In this document: positions 25,610 through 34,844 of the stretch, piece by piece
How the letters are laid out: each line of letters starts with the position of its first letter
Position numbering within the stretch: the stretch's first letter is position 1
Origin: Acidovorax sp.
Lineage (GTDB): Bacteria > Pseudomonadota > Gammaproteobacteria > Burkholderiales > Burkholderiaceae_C
Assembly (NCBI GenBank): GCA_004210805.1
Contig: SDXZ01000001.1
Span: forward strand, 1 to 50,128
DNA: 50,128 nt
Direction: 5' to 3'
Position numbers and translations under genes: made by a program
Notes under the pieces: generated by a model
The model's database searches: none
The model's input: the letters and a program-made list of their open reading frames with translations, nothing else
What the model was told of the DNA's origin: nothing

Positions 25610-26969
25610 TGAAGCACCGATTCACGACAACCCGGCGCCGCGCGCCCAACCCGGCAATGCACGCGCTGCCCTGTTCAAGAGCAGCAACTTCCGCTGGATG
25701 ACCGGCGGCGCGTTTCTGTCCATGCTGGGCGACCAGTTCACTCTGATCGCCCTGCCCTGGCTGGTACTGCAGATGACAGGCGACACGCTGGTGCTGGGCA
25801 CCGTGCTTGCGCTCATCAGCGTGCCGCGTGCGTTGTTCATCCTGATCGGCGGCGCGCTGGTCGACCGGTATTCGCCCAAGCGGGTGCTGATGATCACCAA
25901 GTACATCAACCTGTTGCTGCTGGCCGTGCTGGCCACGCTGGTGCTGGCGGGCAGCCTGACGCTGTGGATGGTGTACGCGCTGTCGCTGGGCATCGGCCTG
26001 GCCACGGCCTTCAGCATTCCGGCGGGGACGGCGATGATGCCTCACGTTGTGGCGCGTCACGAGCTGCAGGCCGCTAACGGCGTGAACTTGGGATTGCGCC
26101 AGCTCACGATGTTTCTGGGGCCGCTGCTGGCTGGCCTGCTCATTGCGCTGTTTGGCGACGCGAGCGCTGCACCAGCCGGCGGCGACGGCGGCGCGCGCGC
26201 CAACGCCACCGGCATCGGCTTTGCCTTTGCGCTCGATGCGCTGAGCTTTGCGGTATCGGCCTGGACACTGTCCAAAGTGCGCTTGCATGGGGCTGTGCCG
26301 TCTCACAGCGCTGCCTCGGCGGCCACAGCACCACCGCCAGCGGTGCTGGCAGCCGTGGCCCAGGGGCTCGTGCACTTCTGGCGCGACCGTGAACTGCGCA
26401 CCTGCTTTCTCTACTGGAGCGCCATCGCCCTGTTCATCATGGGGCCCATCCACATCGCGATCCCGGTGTTGGCCAGCAGCACGCCGCAGCTGGGTGCGGC
26501 GGCGTTCGGCATCATCGTCGGTGCCCATGGGGCGGGCACCCTGCTGGGCATGGTCGTGTCGGGCATGGTGCCGCGGTTGCGCATCGGCAGCCTGGGCATG
26601 ACCATCCTCGCATTCGACGCGATCATCGGTGCGCTGTTCATGCCCCTGGGGCTGGTCACCGCGGTGTGGCAAGGCGCGGCGTTGATGCTGGCCATCGGCC
26701 TGCTGGGCGGCTTCATGCAGGTGAGCGTGTTCACCTGGATCCAGCAGCGCGTGCCACCCATGCTGATCGGCCGCGCCATGAGCTTATTCATGTTCATCTT
26801 CATGGGGCTTGCGCCCATCTCGGCGGCCGTCACCGGCTGGCTGATGAAAAGCGTGACGCTCACGCAGCTGTTTGCCGCCAGCGGCGGCACGCTGGTGGTG
26901 CTGGCGGCGTTGGCCTTTGTGCTGACACCTATGCGCCGCGTCACTGACTCGCCTACTCCGGCACGCTGA
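25602..26969 (+). CDS. MFS transporter (MFS_3/DHA3-like exporter)
   Basis: A 455-residue major facilitator with about 12 helices. SSNFRWMTGGAFLSMLGDQF at the first helix and VDRYSPKRVLMITKYINLLL in the loop after helix 2 are typical of the MFS_3/DHA3 group of drug and macrolide exporters. The start ATG (25602) overlaps the 3' end of the acyltransferase gene and follows CCCGAGGAGAACTGG, so translation is coupled. The operon ends at the terminator 26981-27012. Confidence 0.9.
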   Translation: MPDEAPIHDNPAPRAQPGNARAALFKSSNFRWMTGGAFLSMLGDQFTLIALPWLVLQMTGDTLVLGTVLALISVPRALFILIGGALVDRYSPKRVLMITKYINLLLLAVLATLVLAGSLTLWMVYALSLGIGLATAFSIPAGTAMMPHVVARHELQAANGVNLGLRQLTMFLGPLLAGLLIALFGDASAAPAGGDGGARANATGIGFAFALDALSFAVSAWTLSKVRLHGAVPSHSAASAATAPPPAVLAAVAQGLVHFWRDRELRTCFLYWSAIALFIMGPIHIAIPVLASSTPQLGAAAFGIIVGAHGAGTLLGMVVSGMVPRLRIGSLGMTILAFDAIIGALFMPLGLVTAVWQGAALMLAIGLLGGFMQVSVFTWIQQRVPPMLIGRAMSLFMFIFMGLAPISAAVTGWLMKSVTLTQLFAASGGTLVVLAALAFVLTPMRRVTDSPTPAR

Positions 26970-26980
26970 GCAAGAACGCA

Positions 26981-27012
26981 AAAGCCCGGCCGCACATTGC
27001 AGGCCGGGCTTT
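26981..27012 (+). terminator. Terminator after the MFS gene
   Basis: AAAGCCCGGCC and GGCCGGGCTTT form a perfect 11-bp stem with a 10-base loop; TTTGTAGTTGTT follows. The symmetry and A/T edges allow it to work for the convergent nitroreductase gene as well. Confidence 0.85.
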
Positions 27013-27046
27013 GTAGTTGTTGAGAGCCGGCGGTCCGGCCTGCCTC

Positions 27047-27709
27047 TCAAACCTCCGTCACAAACTGCTCGCGGGGGCGGCGCACCTTTTTCAGGTTTAC
27101 CAGCCAGTCGCCTTCGTCAGCGCGGTAGCCCAGCGGCAGGATCGCCACGCTGCGCAGGCCACGTGCACGCAGGTCCAGTATCTCGTCCAGTGCGTTCGGA
27201 TCAAACCCTTCCATCGGCGTCGAGTCCACTTCCTCGAACGCTGCAGCGATCAGGGCCGCGCTCATGCCGATATAGGCTTGGCGTGCAGCGTGCTGGAAGT
27301 TCACCTCGGCGTCGCGCTGCGGATAGCTGCTGAGCAGCATCTGGCGGTAGTTCTCCCAGCCTTCGTTCTTGAAGCCGCGCTGGTCGTTGGTCAGGTCGAA
27401 CATCATGTTGATGCGATCGGCCGTGTAGTTGTCCCATGCGGCAAACACCAGCAGGTGCGAGCCGTCCGTGATCTGCGCCTGATTCCAGGCAATCGGCTGG
27501 ATCTTGGCGCGCACTGCGGCGTCCGTCACCACGATGATTTCAAACGGCTGCAGGCCGCTGGAGGTGGGCGCCAGGCGCGCGGCTTCAAGAATGCGCTCCA
27601 CCTTGTCTTGCGGAACCTTCTTGGCCGGGTTCAGCTTCTTGGCCGCGTAGCGCCATTGCAATTGGTCGAGCAGGGGCTGTGCAGCGGCAGTGCCGAGGGT
27701 GGTGGTCAT
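27047..27709 (-). CDS. NAD(P)H-dependent nitroreductase (NfsB-like)
   Basis: A 220-residue flavin enzyme of the nitroreductase family. LLDQLQWRYAAKKLNPAKKV and ILEAARLAPTSSGLQPFEII hold the FMN-binding residues; GYRADEGDWLVNLKKVRRPR is the typical end. It would reduce nitro compounds or quinones with NAD(P)H in the cytoplasm. The ATG (27707-27709) is chosen because AAAGGAC lies 8 bases upstream; an earlier in-frame Met (27748) has no such support. Confidence 0.93.
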   Translation of the reverse strand: MTTTLGTAAAQPLLDQLQWRYAAKKLNPAKKVPQDKVERILEAARLAPTSSGLQPFEIIVVTDAAVRAKIQPIAWNQAQITDGSHLLVFAAWDNYTADRINMMFDLTNDQRGFKNEGWENYRQMLLSSYPQRDAEVNFQHAARQAYIGMSAALIAAAFEEVDSTPMEGFDPNALDEILDLRARGLRSVAILPLGYRADEGDWLVNLKKVRRPREQFVTEV

Positions 27710-27733
27710 CTTGGAAGTCCTTTCGTTTGGATG

Positions 27734-27764
27734 GTGCGTCGGGCGCACATTGGCTTAGAGCCAA
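27734..27764. promoter_or_regulatory. Two adjacent inverted repeats upstream of the nitroreductase gene
   Basis: GTGCG-TCGGG-CGCAC (27734-27748) and TTGGCT-TAG-AGCCAA (27750-27764), both perfect, sit 25-55 bases upstream of the nitroreductase start. They may be operators of an unidentified regulator. The rest of the 365-base gap 27710-28074 holds another short repeat (CTTCGG-N8-CCGAAG, 27799-27818) and no supported gene. Confidence 0.4.
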
Positions 27765-28074
27765 GCTGCGGTATATGAACTGTAGGCAAGCGCGTGCGCT
27801 TCGGTAAGCCGTCCGAAGGAAAAGCATTGTTCCGATTCGGCCAACAATCAGCAGGGAGGATGGGCCAAGCGCAGGCCGGGGCAGCGCTGAAGCGGCAAAG
27901 TGCAGCAACCACAACGATTTCCAAGAGCGGGTGCATAAACGCCCGCTGCGCCTTGTGCTTTGGTTTCGCCAGAAAACGGCGGGCGTACACTTCGGCGCAC
28001 GCGTTCTGGCATGCCCTGTGCATGGCACGTCGCCTTCTCCCGCCCACCTTCGCGCTGACCGCGCGGCCAATGTC

Positions 28075-30300
28075 ATGAGCGAACCCGACCTGTCTTTTCT
28101 GGACCCCGCCGGCCGCATGCCGGCACGTGCGGCAGACCCGATGGGCACGCCGGTGGCGCGTCCGGAAGGGCCAGCCCTGCGCCCTGGGTCGCCCTCAGAA
28201 GGCTTGGTGGCCGACCTGCGCGCCTACCAGGCCGAGCTTGAAAGCCAGAACAAGGTGCTGCGCTACAGCCAGACCGTGGCCGAAAGCGCGTACGAACGTT
28301 TTGAGACGCTGTTCGCCAGCGTGCCGCTGGCGCTGATGGTGGTCGATGAACACGACCTGGTGGTGCAGGCCAACTCCATGGCCCACCGGTCCTTTCAGCC
28401 CACCGAGCGCGATCGCCCCCTCACCGCGCTGATGCCCTTTGTGCGCGCCGACGACGCCAAACGGGTGCGCGAGGCCTTTGCGCTGGCCGAGGACCTGGGC
28501 CACAGCGAGGTCAAGGAGGTGGTGTTCACCATCAGCCTTGAGACCCGCATCACGGGCGACCTGCACATCGCCCACATCGAAGCCCCGCAGGCGAGCGGGC
28601 CGCCGCTGCCGCAGTTTCTGTGCGCGGTGATCGACCAGGGCCCGTTGCTGGCCGAGCGCCAGGCGCTGCAGCACAGCGCGCTCACGCTGCAGCAGCGCAA
28701 CCAGCAGCTTTTTGCCAGCGAAAAGCGCCTGGAGGCCATCATCAATTCGGCACTGGACGCGATCCTGTGCGTGGACCAGAACCAGCGCATCACCGTGTTC
28801 AACCCCACGGCCGCGGCGCTGTTCCAGTGCAGCGCGGCCGACGCCCTGGGCAGCACGCTCGACCGCTTTCTGCCCGACGCCGCCCAGGCCCTGGCGTTTG
28901 CGCAGCTCACCACCCAAGCCATGCTGGGCGAGATGACGGCGCTGACGGCCAGCGGCAAGGAGCTGGCGGTGGAGGTCAGCGTGTCCTTCGAGCGCCACAC
29001 CGAGGGCGAAACCACCACCGTCTTTGCGCGCGACCTCACCGGCCGCAAGAAGGCCGAGACCCACCGCAATGAGCTCGAAGCGCAACTGCGCGAATCGCAC
29101 AAGATGCAGGCCGTGGGCACCATGGCCGGCGGCATCGCGCACGACTTCAACAACATCCTCGGCGCCATTCTGGGCAATGTGGAACTGGCCAAGGCCGACT
29201 GCGCCGCCAATTCGCCCGTGCTGGAAAGCCTGATGGAGATCGACAAGGCCGGCCGGCGCGCGCGCGACCTGGTGCGCCAGATCCTCACCTTCAGCCGCAA
29301 CGAGCCGCCCCGCCGCTCTGCCGTGTCGCTGGCCGAGGTGGCGCACGACACTGAACGCCTGCTGCGTGTGACCCTGCCCCCGGCCATCGAGCTGCACATG
29401 CAGCTGCAAACCGGCTTGCCGCCGGTGCTGGCCGATGCGACCCAGGTCGAGCAGGCGCTGCTCAACCTGTGCACCAACGCTGTCCACGCCATTGGCGCAG
29501 AGCGCGGCAGCATCCATGTGGAGGCCACCGCCGTGCAGCCCGACCTGCGCCTGAGCGAGCGCCTGGGCCTGGCCGCCGCCGACTACGTGGCCTTGTCGGT
29601 GCGCGACAGCGGGCCGGGCATGGATGCCGCGACGCTGGAGCGCATCTTCGAGCCCTTCTTCACAACCAAGCCCGTGGGCCAGGGCACCGGCCTGGGCTTG
29701 GCGGTGGTACACGGCGTGATGCGCACGCACGAAGGCGGTGTGGATGTGCAGAGCACGCCGGGCCAGGGCAGCCGGTTCACGCTGTATTTTCCGGTGGCGC
29801 CGGCCAGCGCATTGGCTGCACCGCCCGCTGTAGCGCCTGTGCTGCAGGCCAGTCCGGCTGCTCCCTCGCCCGACGTGCCCGAAGCCACCCCGGCCGACGG
29901 CACGCCACCGCCCCGCAAGCCCCATGTGATGTATGTGGACGACGACGAGGCCCTGGTATTTTTGGTGCGGCGCCTGCTGCGCCGCCGGGGCTACGAGGTC
30001 AGCGGCTTTACCGACCCGCATGAGGCCACTGCCGCGCTGCGCGCCGCACCGCACCGCTACGACCTGCTGGTGACCGACTACAACATGCCTGGCTTTTGCG
30101 GCGTGGATCTGGTGCGCGAGGCGCGGCTCATCCGCAGCGACCTGCCCGTCGCCCTGGCCTCGGGCTACGTCACGGCCGAGATCGAGCAGGAAGCGCTCGC
30201 CGAAGGGGCCCGCGCGCTGATCCACAAACCCAACGACGTGGAAGAACTGTGCGCCACCGTGCAGCGGCTGGTGTCGGACGACGGGACGCTCTCCCCATGA
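28075..30300 (+). CDS. Hybrid sensor histidine kinase with PAS domains and receiver domain
   Basis: A 741-residue cytoplasmic-looking kinase. After a short N-terminus and coiled coil come two PAS-like domains (about residues 80-195 and 220-335), then a HisKA domain with His356 in MAGGIAHDFNNILGAILGNV, an HATPase domain with DATQVEQALLNLCTNAVHAI (N-box), RDSGPGMDAATLERIFEPFF and GQGTGLGLAVVHGVM, and a C-terminal receiver (from about residue 615) with VDDDEAL and the phospho-acceptor Asp668 in VTDYNMPGFCG. No membrane helices are seen. The ATG at 28075 (MSEPDLSFLDPAG) is chosen; the frame is open further upstream but without support. The partner output is unknown. Confidence 0.92.
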   Translation: MSEPDLSFLDPAGRMPARAADPMGTPVARPEGPALRPGSPSEGLVADLRAYQAELESQNKVLRYSQTVAESAYERFETLFASVPLALMVVDEHDLVVQANSMAHRSFQPTERDRPLTALMPFVRADDAKRVREAFALAEDLGHSEVKEVVFTISLETRITGDLHIAHIEAPQASGPPLPQFLCAVIDQGPLLAERQALQHSALTLQQRNQQLFASEKRLEAIINSALDAILCVDQNQRITVFNPTAAALFQCSAADALGSTLDRFLPDAAQALAFAQLTTQAMLGEMTALTASGKELAVEVSVSFERHTEGETTTVFARDLTGRKKAETHRNELEAQLRESHKMQAVGTMAGGIAHDFNNILGAILGNVELAKADCAANSPVLESLMEIDKAGRRARDLVRQILTFSRNEPPRRSAVSLAEVAHDTERLLRVTLPPAIELHMQLQTGLPPVLADATQVEQALLNLCTNAVHAIGAERGSIHVEATAVQPDLRLSERLGLAAADYVALSVRDSGPGMDAATLERIFEPFFTTKPVGQGTGLGLAVVHGVMRTHEGGVDVQSTPGQGSRFTLYFPVAPASALAAPPAVAPVLQASPAAPSPDVPEATPADGTPPPRKPHVMYVDDDEALVFLVRRLLRRRGYEVSGFTDPHEATAALRAAPHRYDLLVTDYNMPGFCGVDLVREARLIRSDLPVALASGYVTAEIEQEALAEGARALIHKPNDVEELCATVQRLVSDDGTLSP

Positions 30301-30360
30301 GCCGGGTGGGCTGCAGGATTCACACGCCGCTAGCAGCGCACGGCGCCACGGGCCGCTGAG

Positions 30361-31035
30361 ATGGTGGTGGCCGTCCACAAAGACGCCGACCTGCTCGTGC
30401 TGCACAAGCCACCCGGCCTGCTGTGCGTACCCGGACGCGGCCCCGACAAGCAAGACTGCCTGAGTGCCCGTGCGCAGGCAAGCTGGCCTGGCGCGCTCAT
30501 CGTGCACCGGCTGGATCAGGCCACCTCGGGCCTGGTGATCATGGCGCGCCACATCGAAGCGCAGCGCCGCCTGAGCCACGCGTTTGCCGAGCGCCAGGTG
30601 CACAAGCGGTATCAGGCCGTGGTGCGGGGCCAGATGCAGGCGGGCGATACGCAGGACGCGGACGTCTGGCAAACCATCGACCTCGCCATCGCCGCCGACT
30701 GGGAGCGCCGTCCGCTGCGCGTGATCGACCCGCTACTGGGCAAACCCAGCCTCACGCGCTGGAGGTCGCGGCGGTACGACCCGGCCACGGACACCACCCA
30801 TGTGGAGCTTGAGCCCGTGACCGGCCGCACCCATCAGCTGCGTGTGCACCTGGCGGCCGTGGGCCACGCCATCCTGGGCGATGCGCTGTACGCCGATGCC
30901 GCCACGCAGGCCCGCGCGCCGCGGCTGCTGCTGCACGCGAGCCACCTCGCTTTCACGCATCCAGCGACGGGGGCCGAGCTGACGTTCGAATGGGCGGAAG
31001 AATTTGAAAAAAATAGGCCTCTAGCGCTTGATTGA
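30361..31035 (+). CDS. RluA-family pseudouridine synthase
   Basis: A 224-residue RNA pseudouridine synthase. The catalytic motif HRLDQATSGLVIMARHIEAQ contains the active Asp; LEPVTGRTHQLRVHLAAVGH and AILGDALYADA follow. There is no S4 domain, and the length is close to that of E. coli RluA (219), so it may act on 23S rRNA or tRNA. The last residues (RPLALD) and the TGA stop are encoded by the dispersed repeat copy C. No ribosome-binding site is evident before the ATG. Confidence 0.93.
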   Translation: MVVAVHKDADLLVLHKPPGLLCVPGRGPDKQDCLSARAQASWPGALIVHRLDQATSGLVIMARHIEAQRRLSHAFAERQVHKRYQAVVRGQMQAGDTQDADVWQTIDLAIAADWERRPLRVIDPLLGKPSLTRWRSRRYDPATDTTHVELEPVTGRTHQLRVHLAAVGHAILGDALYADAATQARAPRLLLHASHLAFTHPATGAELTFEWAEEFEKNRPLALD

Positions 31036-31070
31036 TAAGCGCTTATAGCTATTAAACTAATAGCAATTTA
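31008..31070. repeat. AT-rich dispersed repeat, copy C, overlapping two gene ends
   Basis: AAAAATAGGCCTCTAGCGCT, TGATTGATAAGCGCTTATAG and CTATTAAACTAATAGC run through this stretch, with an inverted pair AGCGCTT / AAGCGCT. It encodes the last codons and stop of the pseudouridine synthase on one strand and supplies the stop (TTA at 31068-31070) of the EamA gene on the other. Confidence 0.75.
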
Positions 31071-31979
31071 CTTCGATGCCGCGGCCGGCACGGCTTTGTC
31101 GCCCGCAGGCCGCGACATCGCCCACTGCACCGCCAGGATGCTGCCCAGCACCACCAGCATGCCCACCAGCGAAATGCCGCGCATCGACTGCCCCAGCAGC
31201 ACCCAGCCCAGCAGCACCGCGGTGACCGGGCTCAGCAGCGCCAGCGACGACACCGCCACCGACGGCAGCCGCGCAATGCCGCGGAACCACAGCGCATAGG
31301 CCAGCAGTGCCCCCGCCACGCTCAGGTAGACATAACCCGCCACGTTGGTTGCGCTGAGCGCGGGCAGCGGCGGGTCAACCAGCCACGCCACGGGCGCCAG
31401 CATCACGCCGCCCGCCAGCAGCTGCCAGCCGGTGAAGGCCAGCACCGGCAGATCGGACCGCCAGCGGCGCGACCAGAACGTGCCCGCGGCCATGCACAGC
31501 GTGCCCACCAGCGCGGCGGCCACGCCCACCATGTCCCAACGCGCACCGGGCGACAGCAGCAGCGCCGCCATGCCCACCACACCCAAGGCCCCCGCCCCCA
31601 GCGCCACCGCAGGTGGGCGGCGGTGGTCCAGCGCCCAGGTCAGGCCCATCACCACCAGCGGCCCGATGGCGCCCACCACCGCTGCCACGCCCCCTGGCAG
31701 CCGGTAGGCCGCCACAAACAGCAGCGCCTGGAAGACGCCGATGTTCAACGCCGCCAGCACCAGCAGGCGCCACCATCCGGTCCAGTCGCCCCAGGCTGGC
31801 CATTGGCGGCACCACAGCACCAGCAGCAGGCCGGCGGGCAGCGTGCGCAGCAGCGCGGCGGTAAAGGGCCGATCGGGTGGCAGCAGCTCGGTGGTGACGA
31901 TGTAGGTCGATCCCCAGATGACGGGGCCGATGCCCGTGACCAGGGCGTCGAGCCAAGGTGTGGTGCGTGTGGTGGACAT
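31068..31979 (-). CDS. EamA/DMT-family transporter (RhaT-like exporter)
   Basis: A 303-residue membrane protein with ten predicted helices in two EamA repeats: GIGPVIWGSTYIVTTELLPP in the first and LAYALWFRGIARLPSVAVSS in the second. These carriers usually export metabolites or amino acids. It is transcribed divergently from a MarR regulator, with two operators in between, so it is probably the regulator's target. Confidence 0.9.
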   Translation of the reverse strand: MSTTRTTPWLDALVTGIGPVIWGSTYIVTTELLPPDRPFTAALLRTLPAGLLLVLWCRQWPAWGDWTGWWRLLVLAALNIGVFQALLFVAAYRLPGGVAAVVGAIGPLVVMGLTWALDHRRPPAVALGAGALGVVGMAALLLSPGARWDMVGVAAALVGTLCMAAGTFWSRRWRSDLPVLAFTGWQLLAGGVMLAPVAWLVDPPLPALSATNVAGYVYLSVAGALLAYALWFRGIARLPSVAVSSLALLSPVTAVLLGWVLLGQSMRGISLVGMLVVLGSILAVQWAMSRPAGDKAVPAAASK

Positions 31980-31985
31980 ATTTTT

Positions 31986-32035
31986 ATCTTCAATTCAAGA
32001 TAAACAACCTTACCATACAATCTTGACTTCAAGAT
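31986..32035. promoter_or_regulatory. Two MarR-type operators between eamA and marR
   Basis: ATCTTCAATTCAAGAT (31986-32001) and ATCTTGACTTCAAGAT (32020-32035) are 16-bp palindromes with near-identical half-sites ATCTTGA/TCAAGAT. Their centres are 34 bases apart, about three helical turns. They occupy most of the 77-base gap between the two divergent genes. Confidence 0.8.
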
Positions 32036-32056
32036 AACTAGACCACAAAGAAGCCC

Positions 32057-32572
32057 ATGGCCACCCCACGCCAACCTGATGCCGTCGACGCCATCCTCGA
32101 CCAGTGGCACCGCGAGCGCCCCGACCTGGACGTCAGCCCGATGGGGCCGATTGGCCGCATCAAGCGCTGCGCGGCCCTGCTGCAGCGCCGGCTCGACGAA
32201 ACCTTTGCCGAGTTCGGCCTGAGCTTCTGGGAGTTCGACGTGCTGGCCACGCTGCGCCGCTCCGGCGCGCCCTACTGCCTGGCGCCGACCACGCTGTTCT
32301 CTACGCTGATGGTCACCTCGGGCACCATGACGCACCGCATGGGCAAGCTCGAATCAAGCGGCTGGATCGAGCGCTTGCCCAACCCGCAGGATGCGCGCAG
32401 CTCGCTGGTTCAGCTCACGCCCGTGGGCCTGGCGCTCATCGACCGTGCTGTGGAGGCGCATGTGGCCAACGAGCACCGCATCCTTGCGCCCCTTAAGGCA
32501 GCCGACCTGGCGGCGCTGGATACCAAGCTGTCGCTGCTGCTGGCGGCACTCGAGTCGCCGACGGGCCAGTAA
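32057..32572 (+). CDS. MarR-family transcriptional regulator
   Basis: A 171-residue winged-helix protein: EFGLSFWEFDVLATLRRSGA, LAPTTLFSTLMVTSGTMTHR (recognition helix) and MGKLESSGWIERLPNPQDAR (wing), then the RSSLVQLTPVGLALIDRAVE helix. The arrangement with the divergent transporter and the two palindromes suggests self- and transporter-repression relieved by a ligand. Confidence 0.94.
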   Translation: MATPRQPDAVDAILDQWHRERPDLDVSPMGPIGRIKRCAALLQRRLDETFAEFGLSFWEFDVLATLRRSGAPYCLAPTTLFSTLMVTSGTMTHRMGKLESSGWIERLPNPQDARSSLVQLTPVGLALIDRAVEAHVANEHRILAPLKAADLAALDTKLSLLLAALESPTGQ

Positions 32573-32632
32573 AGCTGTCTGCGGCCTCGCCGGGGCGCGT
32601 GTGGGGAACGTACCGCGCAGTAACATGGCGGG

Positions 32633-33394
32633 ATGCCCCAAACCCATCTCTACATCCTCACCGGCGCATCGCGCGGCATGGGCCTGGCCATGGCCCAGCA
32701 ACTCCTGACGAGTGGCAACACGCTGATCTGCATAGCACGCAGCGCCAATGTGGACCTGACGACCGAAGCCCGGGCCTCGGGTGTCACCATCGAACAATGG
32801 CAGCAGGACCTGTCTGAAGGCGAGCAGGCCGCGCACAAGCTGCAAAGCTGGCTTGAGGCCCGCGGCCCGCAGGTTTTTGCCAGCGCCACGCTGATCAACA
32901 ACGCTGGCGTGATCCCGCGCATCGCACCGTTGTCGCACAGCGATGCCGCTGACCTGGCCCATGCACTGCGTGTGGGGCTGGAGGCGCCCATGCAGCTCAC
33001 CGCGGCCTTCCTGGGCGCGACCGATGCATGGACGGTGCCGCGCAAGGTGCTCAACATCTCCTCGGGCCTGGGCCGCCGCGCCATGGCGTCGCAGGCAGCC
33101 TACTGCGCCGCCAAGGCCGGCATGGACCACTTCACGCGCTGCGTGGCGCTGGACGAAGCCATCAAGCCCCACGGCGCCAAGGTGTGCTCGCTGGCGCCGG
33201 GCGTGATCGACACCGACATGCAGGAGCAGCTGCGCGGCGCGTCGCCCGAGGCCTTCCCGGACCAGCAGAACTTTGCCAACCTCAAGTCAGGCGGCCAGCT
33301 CACATCGCCCGCCGACGCTGCCGCCCGCGTGCTGGCCTGGCTCAACCGCGCAGACTTCGGCACCAACCCGGTGGCCGATGTACGAGACGCATGA
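32633..33394 (+). CDS. Short-chain dehydrogenase/reductase (SDR)
   Basis: A 253-residue classical SDR: TGASRGMGLAMAQQL binds the NAD(P) cofactor, NNAGVIPR and the YCAAKAGMDHF motif carry the catalytic Tyr and Lys, with Ser in LNISSGLGRR. The C-terminal part (SLAPGVIDTDMQEQL) is typical. The substrate is unknown; the overall form resembles benzil/sepiapterin reductase-type SDRs. It is followed by repeat copy D and bktB. Confidence 0.9.
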   Translation: MPQTHLYILTGASRGMGLAMAQQLLTSGNTLICIARSANVDLTTEARASGVTIEQWQQDLSEGEQAAHKLQSWLEARGPQVFASATLINNAGVIPRIAPLSHSDAADLAHALRVGLEAPMQLTAAFLGATDAWTVPRKVLNISSGLGRRAMASQAAYCAAKAGMDHFTRCVALDEAIKPHGAKVCSLAPGVIDTDMQEQLRGASPEAFPDQQNFANLKSGGQLTSPADAAARVLAWLNRADFGTNPVADVRDA

Positions 33395-33407
33395 ATCGCA
33401 ACGCTCC

Positions 33408-33460
33408 TACTTTGATAGCTACTAGCGCTTGATAGACAAGCGCTAGCGGCCAATTTGACC
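33408..33460. repeat. AT-rich dispersed repeat, copy D
   Basis: ACTTTGATAGCTACTAGCGC, TTGATAGACAAGCGCTAGCG and GCCAATTTGACC form the complete version of this repeat, with inverted halves CTAGCGCTTG / CAAGCGCTAG around ATAGA. It fills most of the 92-base gap between the SDR gene and bktB. Confidence 0.75.
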
Positions 33461-33486
33461 TGAAATTCAACTGAAAGGACCTCCCC

Positions 33487-34671
33487 ATGACCCGTGAAGT
33501 CGTCGTCGTCAGCGCCGTGCGCACCGCCATTGGCACCTTTGGCGGCAGCCTGAAGGATGTGCCGCCCACCGAACTGGGGGAGCTCGTGGTGCGCGAATCG
33601 CTGTCGCGCGCCAACGTGGAAGGCAAGGATGTGGGCCACGTGGTGTTCGGCCATGTGGTCAACACCGAGCCCCGGGACATGTACCTCTCGCGCGTGGCAG
33701 CCATCAATGGCGGCTGCGGCGAAGGCACGCCCGCCTACAACGTCAACCGCCTGTGCGGCTCGGGCCTGCAGGCCATCGTCAACGCCAGCCAGTCCATCCT
33801 GCTGGGCGACACCGAGGTGGCCATCGGCGCGGGCGCCGAGGTGATGAGCCGCGCGCCCTTTGCCAGCCTGAACATGCGCTGGGGCGCCCGCATGGGCGAC
33901 ACCAAGATGGTGGACATGATGATCGGCGCGCTGCACGACCCCTTCCACAACATCCACATGGGTGTGACGGCCGAGAACATCGCCGCCAAGTGGGGCATCA
34001 GCCGCGAAGACCAGGACCAGCTGGCAGTCGAAAGCCACAACCGCGCCCAGCGTGCCACCGAGGCCGGCGTGTTCAAGGACCAGATCGTCCCCGTCACCTT
34101 GAAGAGCAAGAAGGGCGATGTGCTGTACGCCACCGACGAGCACTTCCGCCCCAACGCGACGCTGGCCGACATGGCCAAGCTCAAGCCGGTGTTCATCAAG
34201 GAAAACGGCACCGTGACGGCCGGCAACGCGTCGGGTATCAACGACGCGGCTGCGGCCGTGGTGCTGATGGAAGCCGGCGCCGCCAAGGCACGCGGCGCCA
34301 AGCCCCTGGCGCGGCTGGTGGCCTATGCCCACGCGGGCGTGGACCCCAAGTACATGGGCATCGGCCCCGTGCCGGCCACACAGCTGGCGCTGAGAAAAGC
34401 CGGCCTCACAGTGAACGACCTCGATGTGATCGAAGCCAATGAAGCCTTTGCCGCCCAGGCCTGCGCGGTGACCAAGGACCTGGGCCTGGACCCGGCCAAG
34501 GTCAACCCCAATGGCTCGGGCATCTCGCTGGGCCACCCCATCGGCGCCACGGGCGCGCTGATCACCGTGAAGGCGCTGCACGAACTGCAGCGCATCCAGG
34601 GCCGCTATGCGCTGGTGACGATGTGCATTGGTGGCGGCCAGGGCATCGCGGCAATTTTTGAGCGGATTTAA
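33487..34671 (+). CDS. bktB: Acetyl-CoA acetyltransferase / beta-ketothiolase (BktB-like)
   Basis: A 394-residue thiolase. The acyl-enzyme Cys90 lies in NVNRLCGSGLQAIV; NEAFAAQACAV, GHPIGATGAL (catalytic His) and CIGGGQGIAAIF (second Cys) are all present. By memory it matches BktB of Cupriavidus along its length, including MTREVVVVS, AVRTAIGTFGGSLKDV and LGLDPAKVNPNGSGIS. It condenses two acyl-CoAs or cleaves beta-ketoacyl-CoA, in polyhydroxyalkanoate and fatty acid metabolism. The ATG follows GAAAGGACCTCCCC. Confidence 0.93.
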   Translation: MTREVVVVSAVRTAIGTFGGSLKDVPPTELGELVVRESLSRANVEGKDVGHVVFGHVVNTEPRDMYLSRVAAINGGCGEGTPAYNVNRLCGSGLQAIVNASQSILLGDTEVAIGAGAEVMSRAPFASLNMRWGARMGDTKMVDMMIGALHDPFHNIHMGVTAENIAAKWGISREDQDQLAVESHNRAQRATEAGVFKDQIVPVTLKSKKGDVLYATDEHFRPNATLADMAKLKPVFIKENGTVTAGNASGINDAAAAVVLMEAGAAKARGAKPLARLVAYAHAGVDPKYMGIGPVPATQLALRKAGLTVNDLDVIEANEAFAAQACAVTKDLGLDPAKVNPNGSGISLGHPIGATGALITVKALHELQRIQGRYALVTMCIGGGQGIAAIFERI

Positions 34672-34844
34672 ACCACGCATAAACAACGCGCCTCGCACTA
34701 CGCCATCGCCAGTGGCGATGCTGCCAACCGCGATTGGCAAGGCGGGCCTTGCGGAGGATCAGCGATCATCCGCAAGCGCCGGCGCCCAGACCGGCCGGGC
34801 AAAGCCGCCCACCCCTTGATTCGACAGACGGAGACACCCCCACC

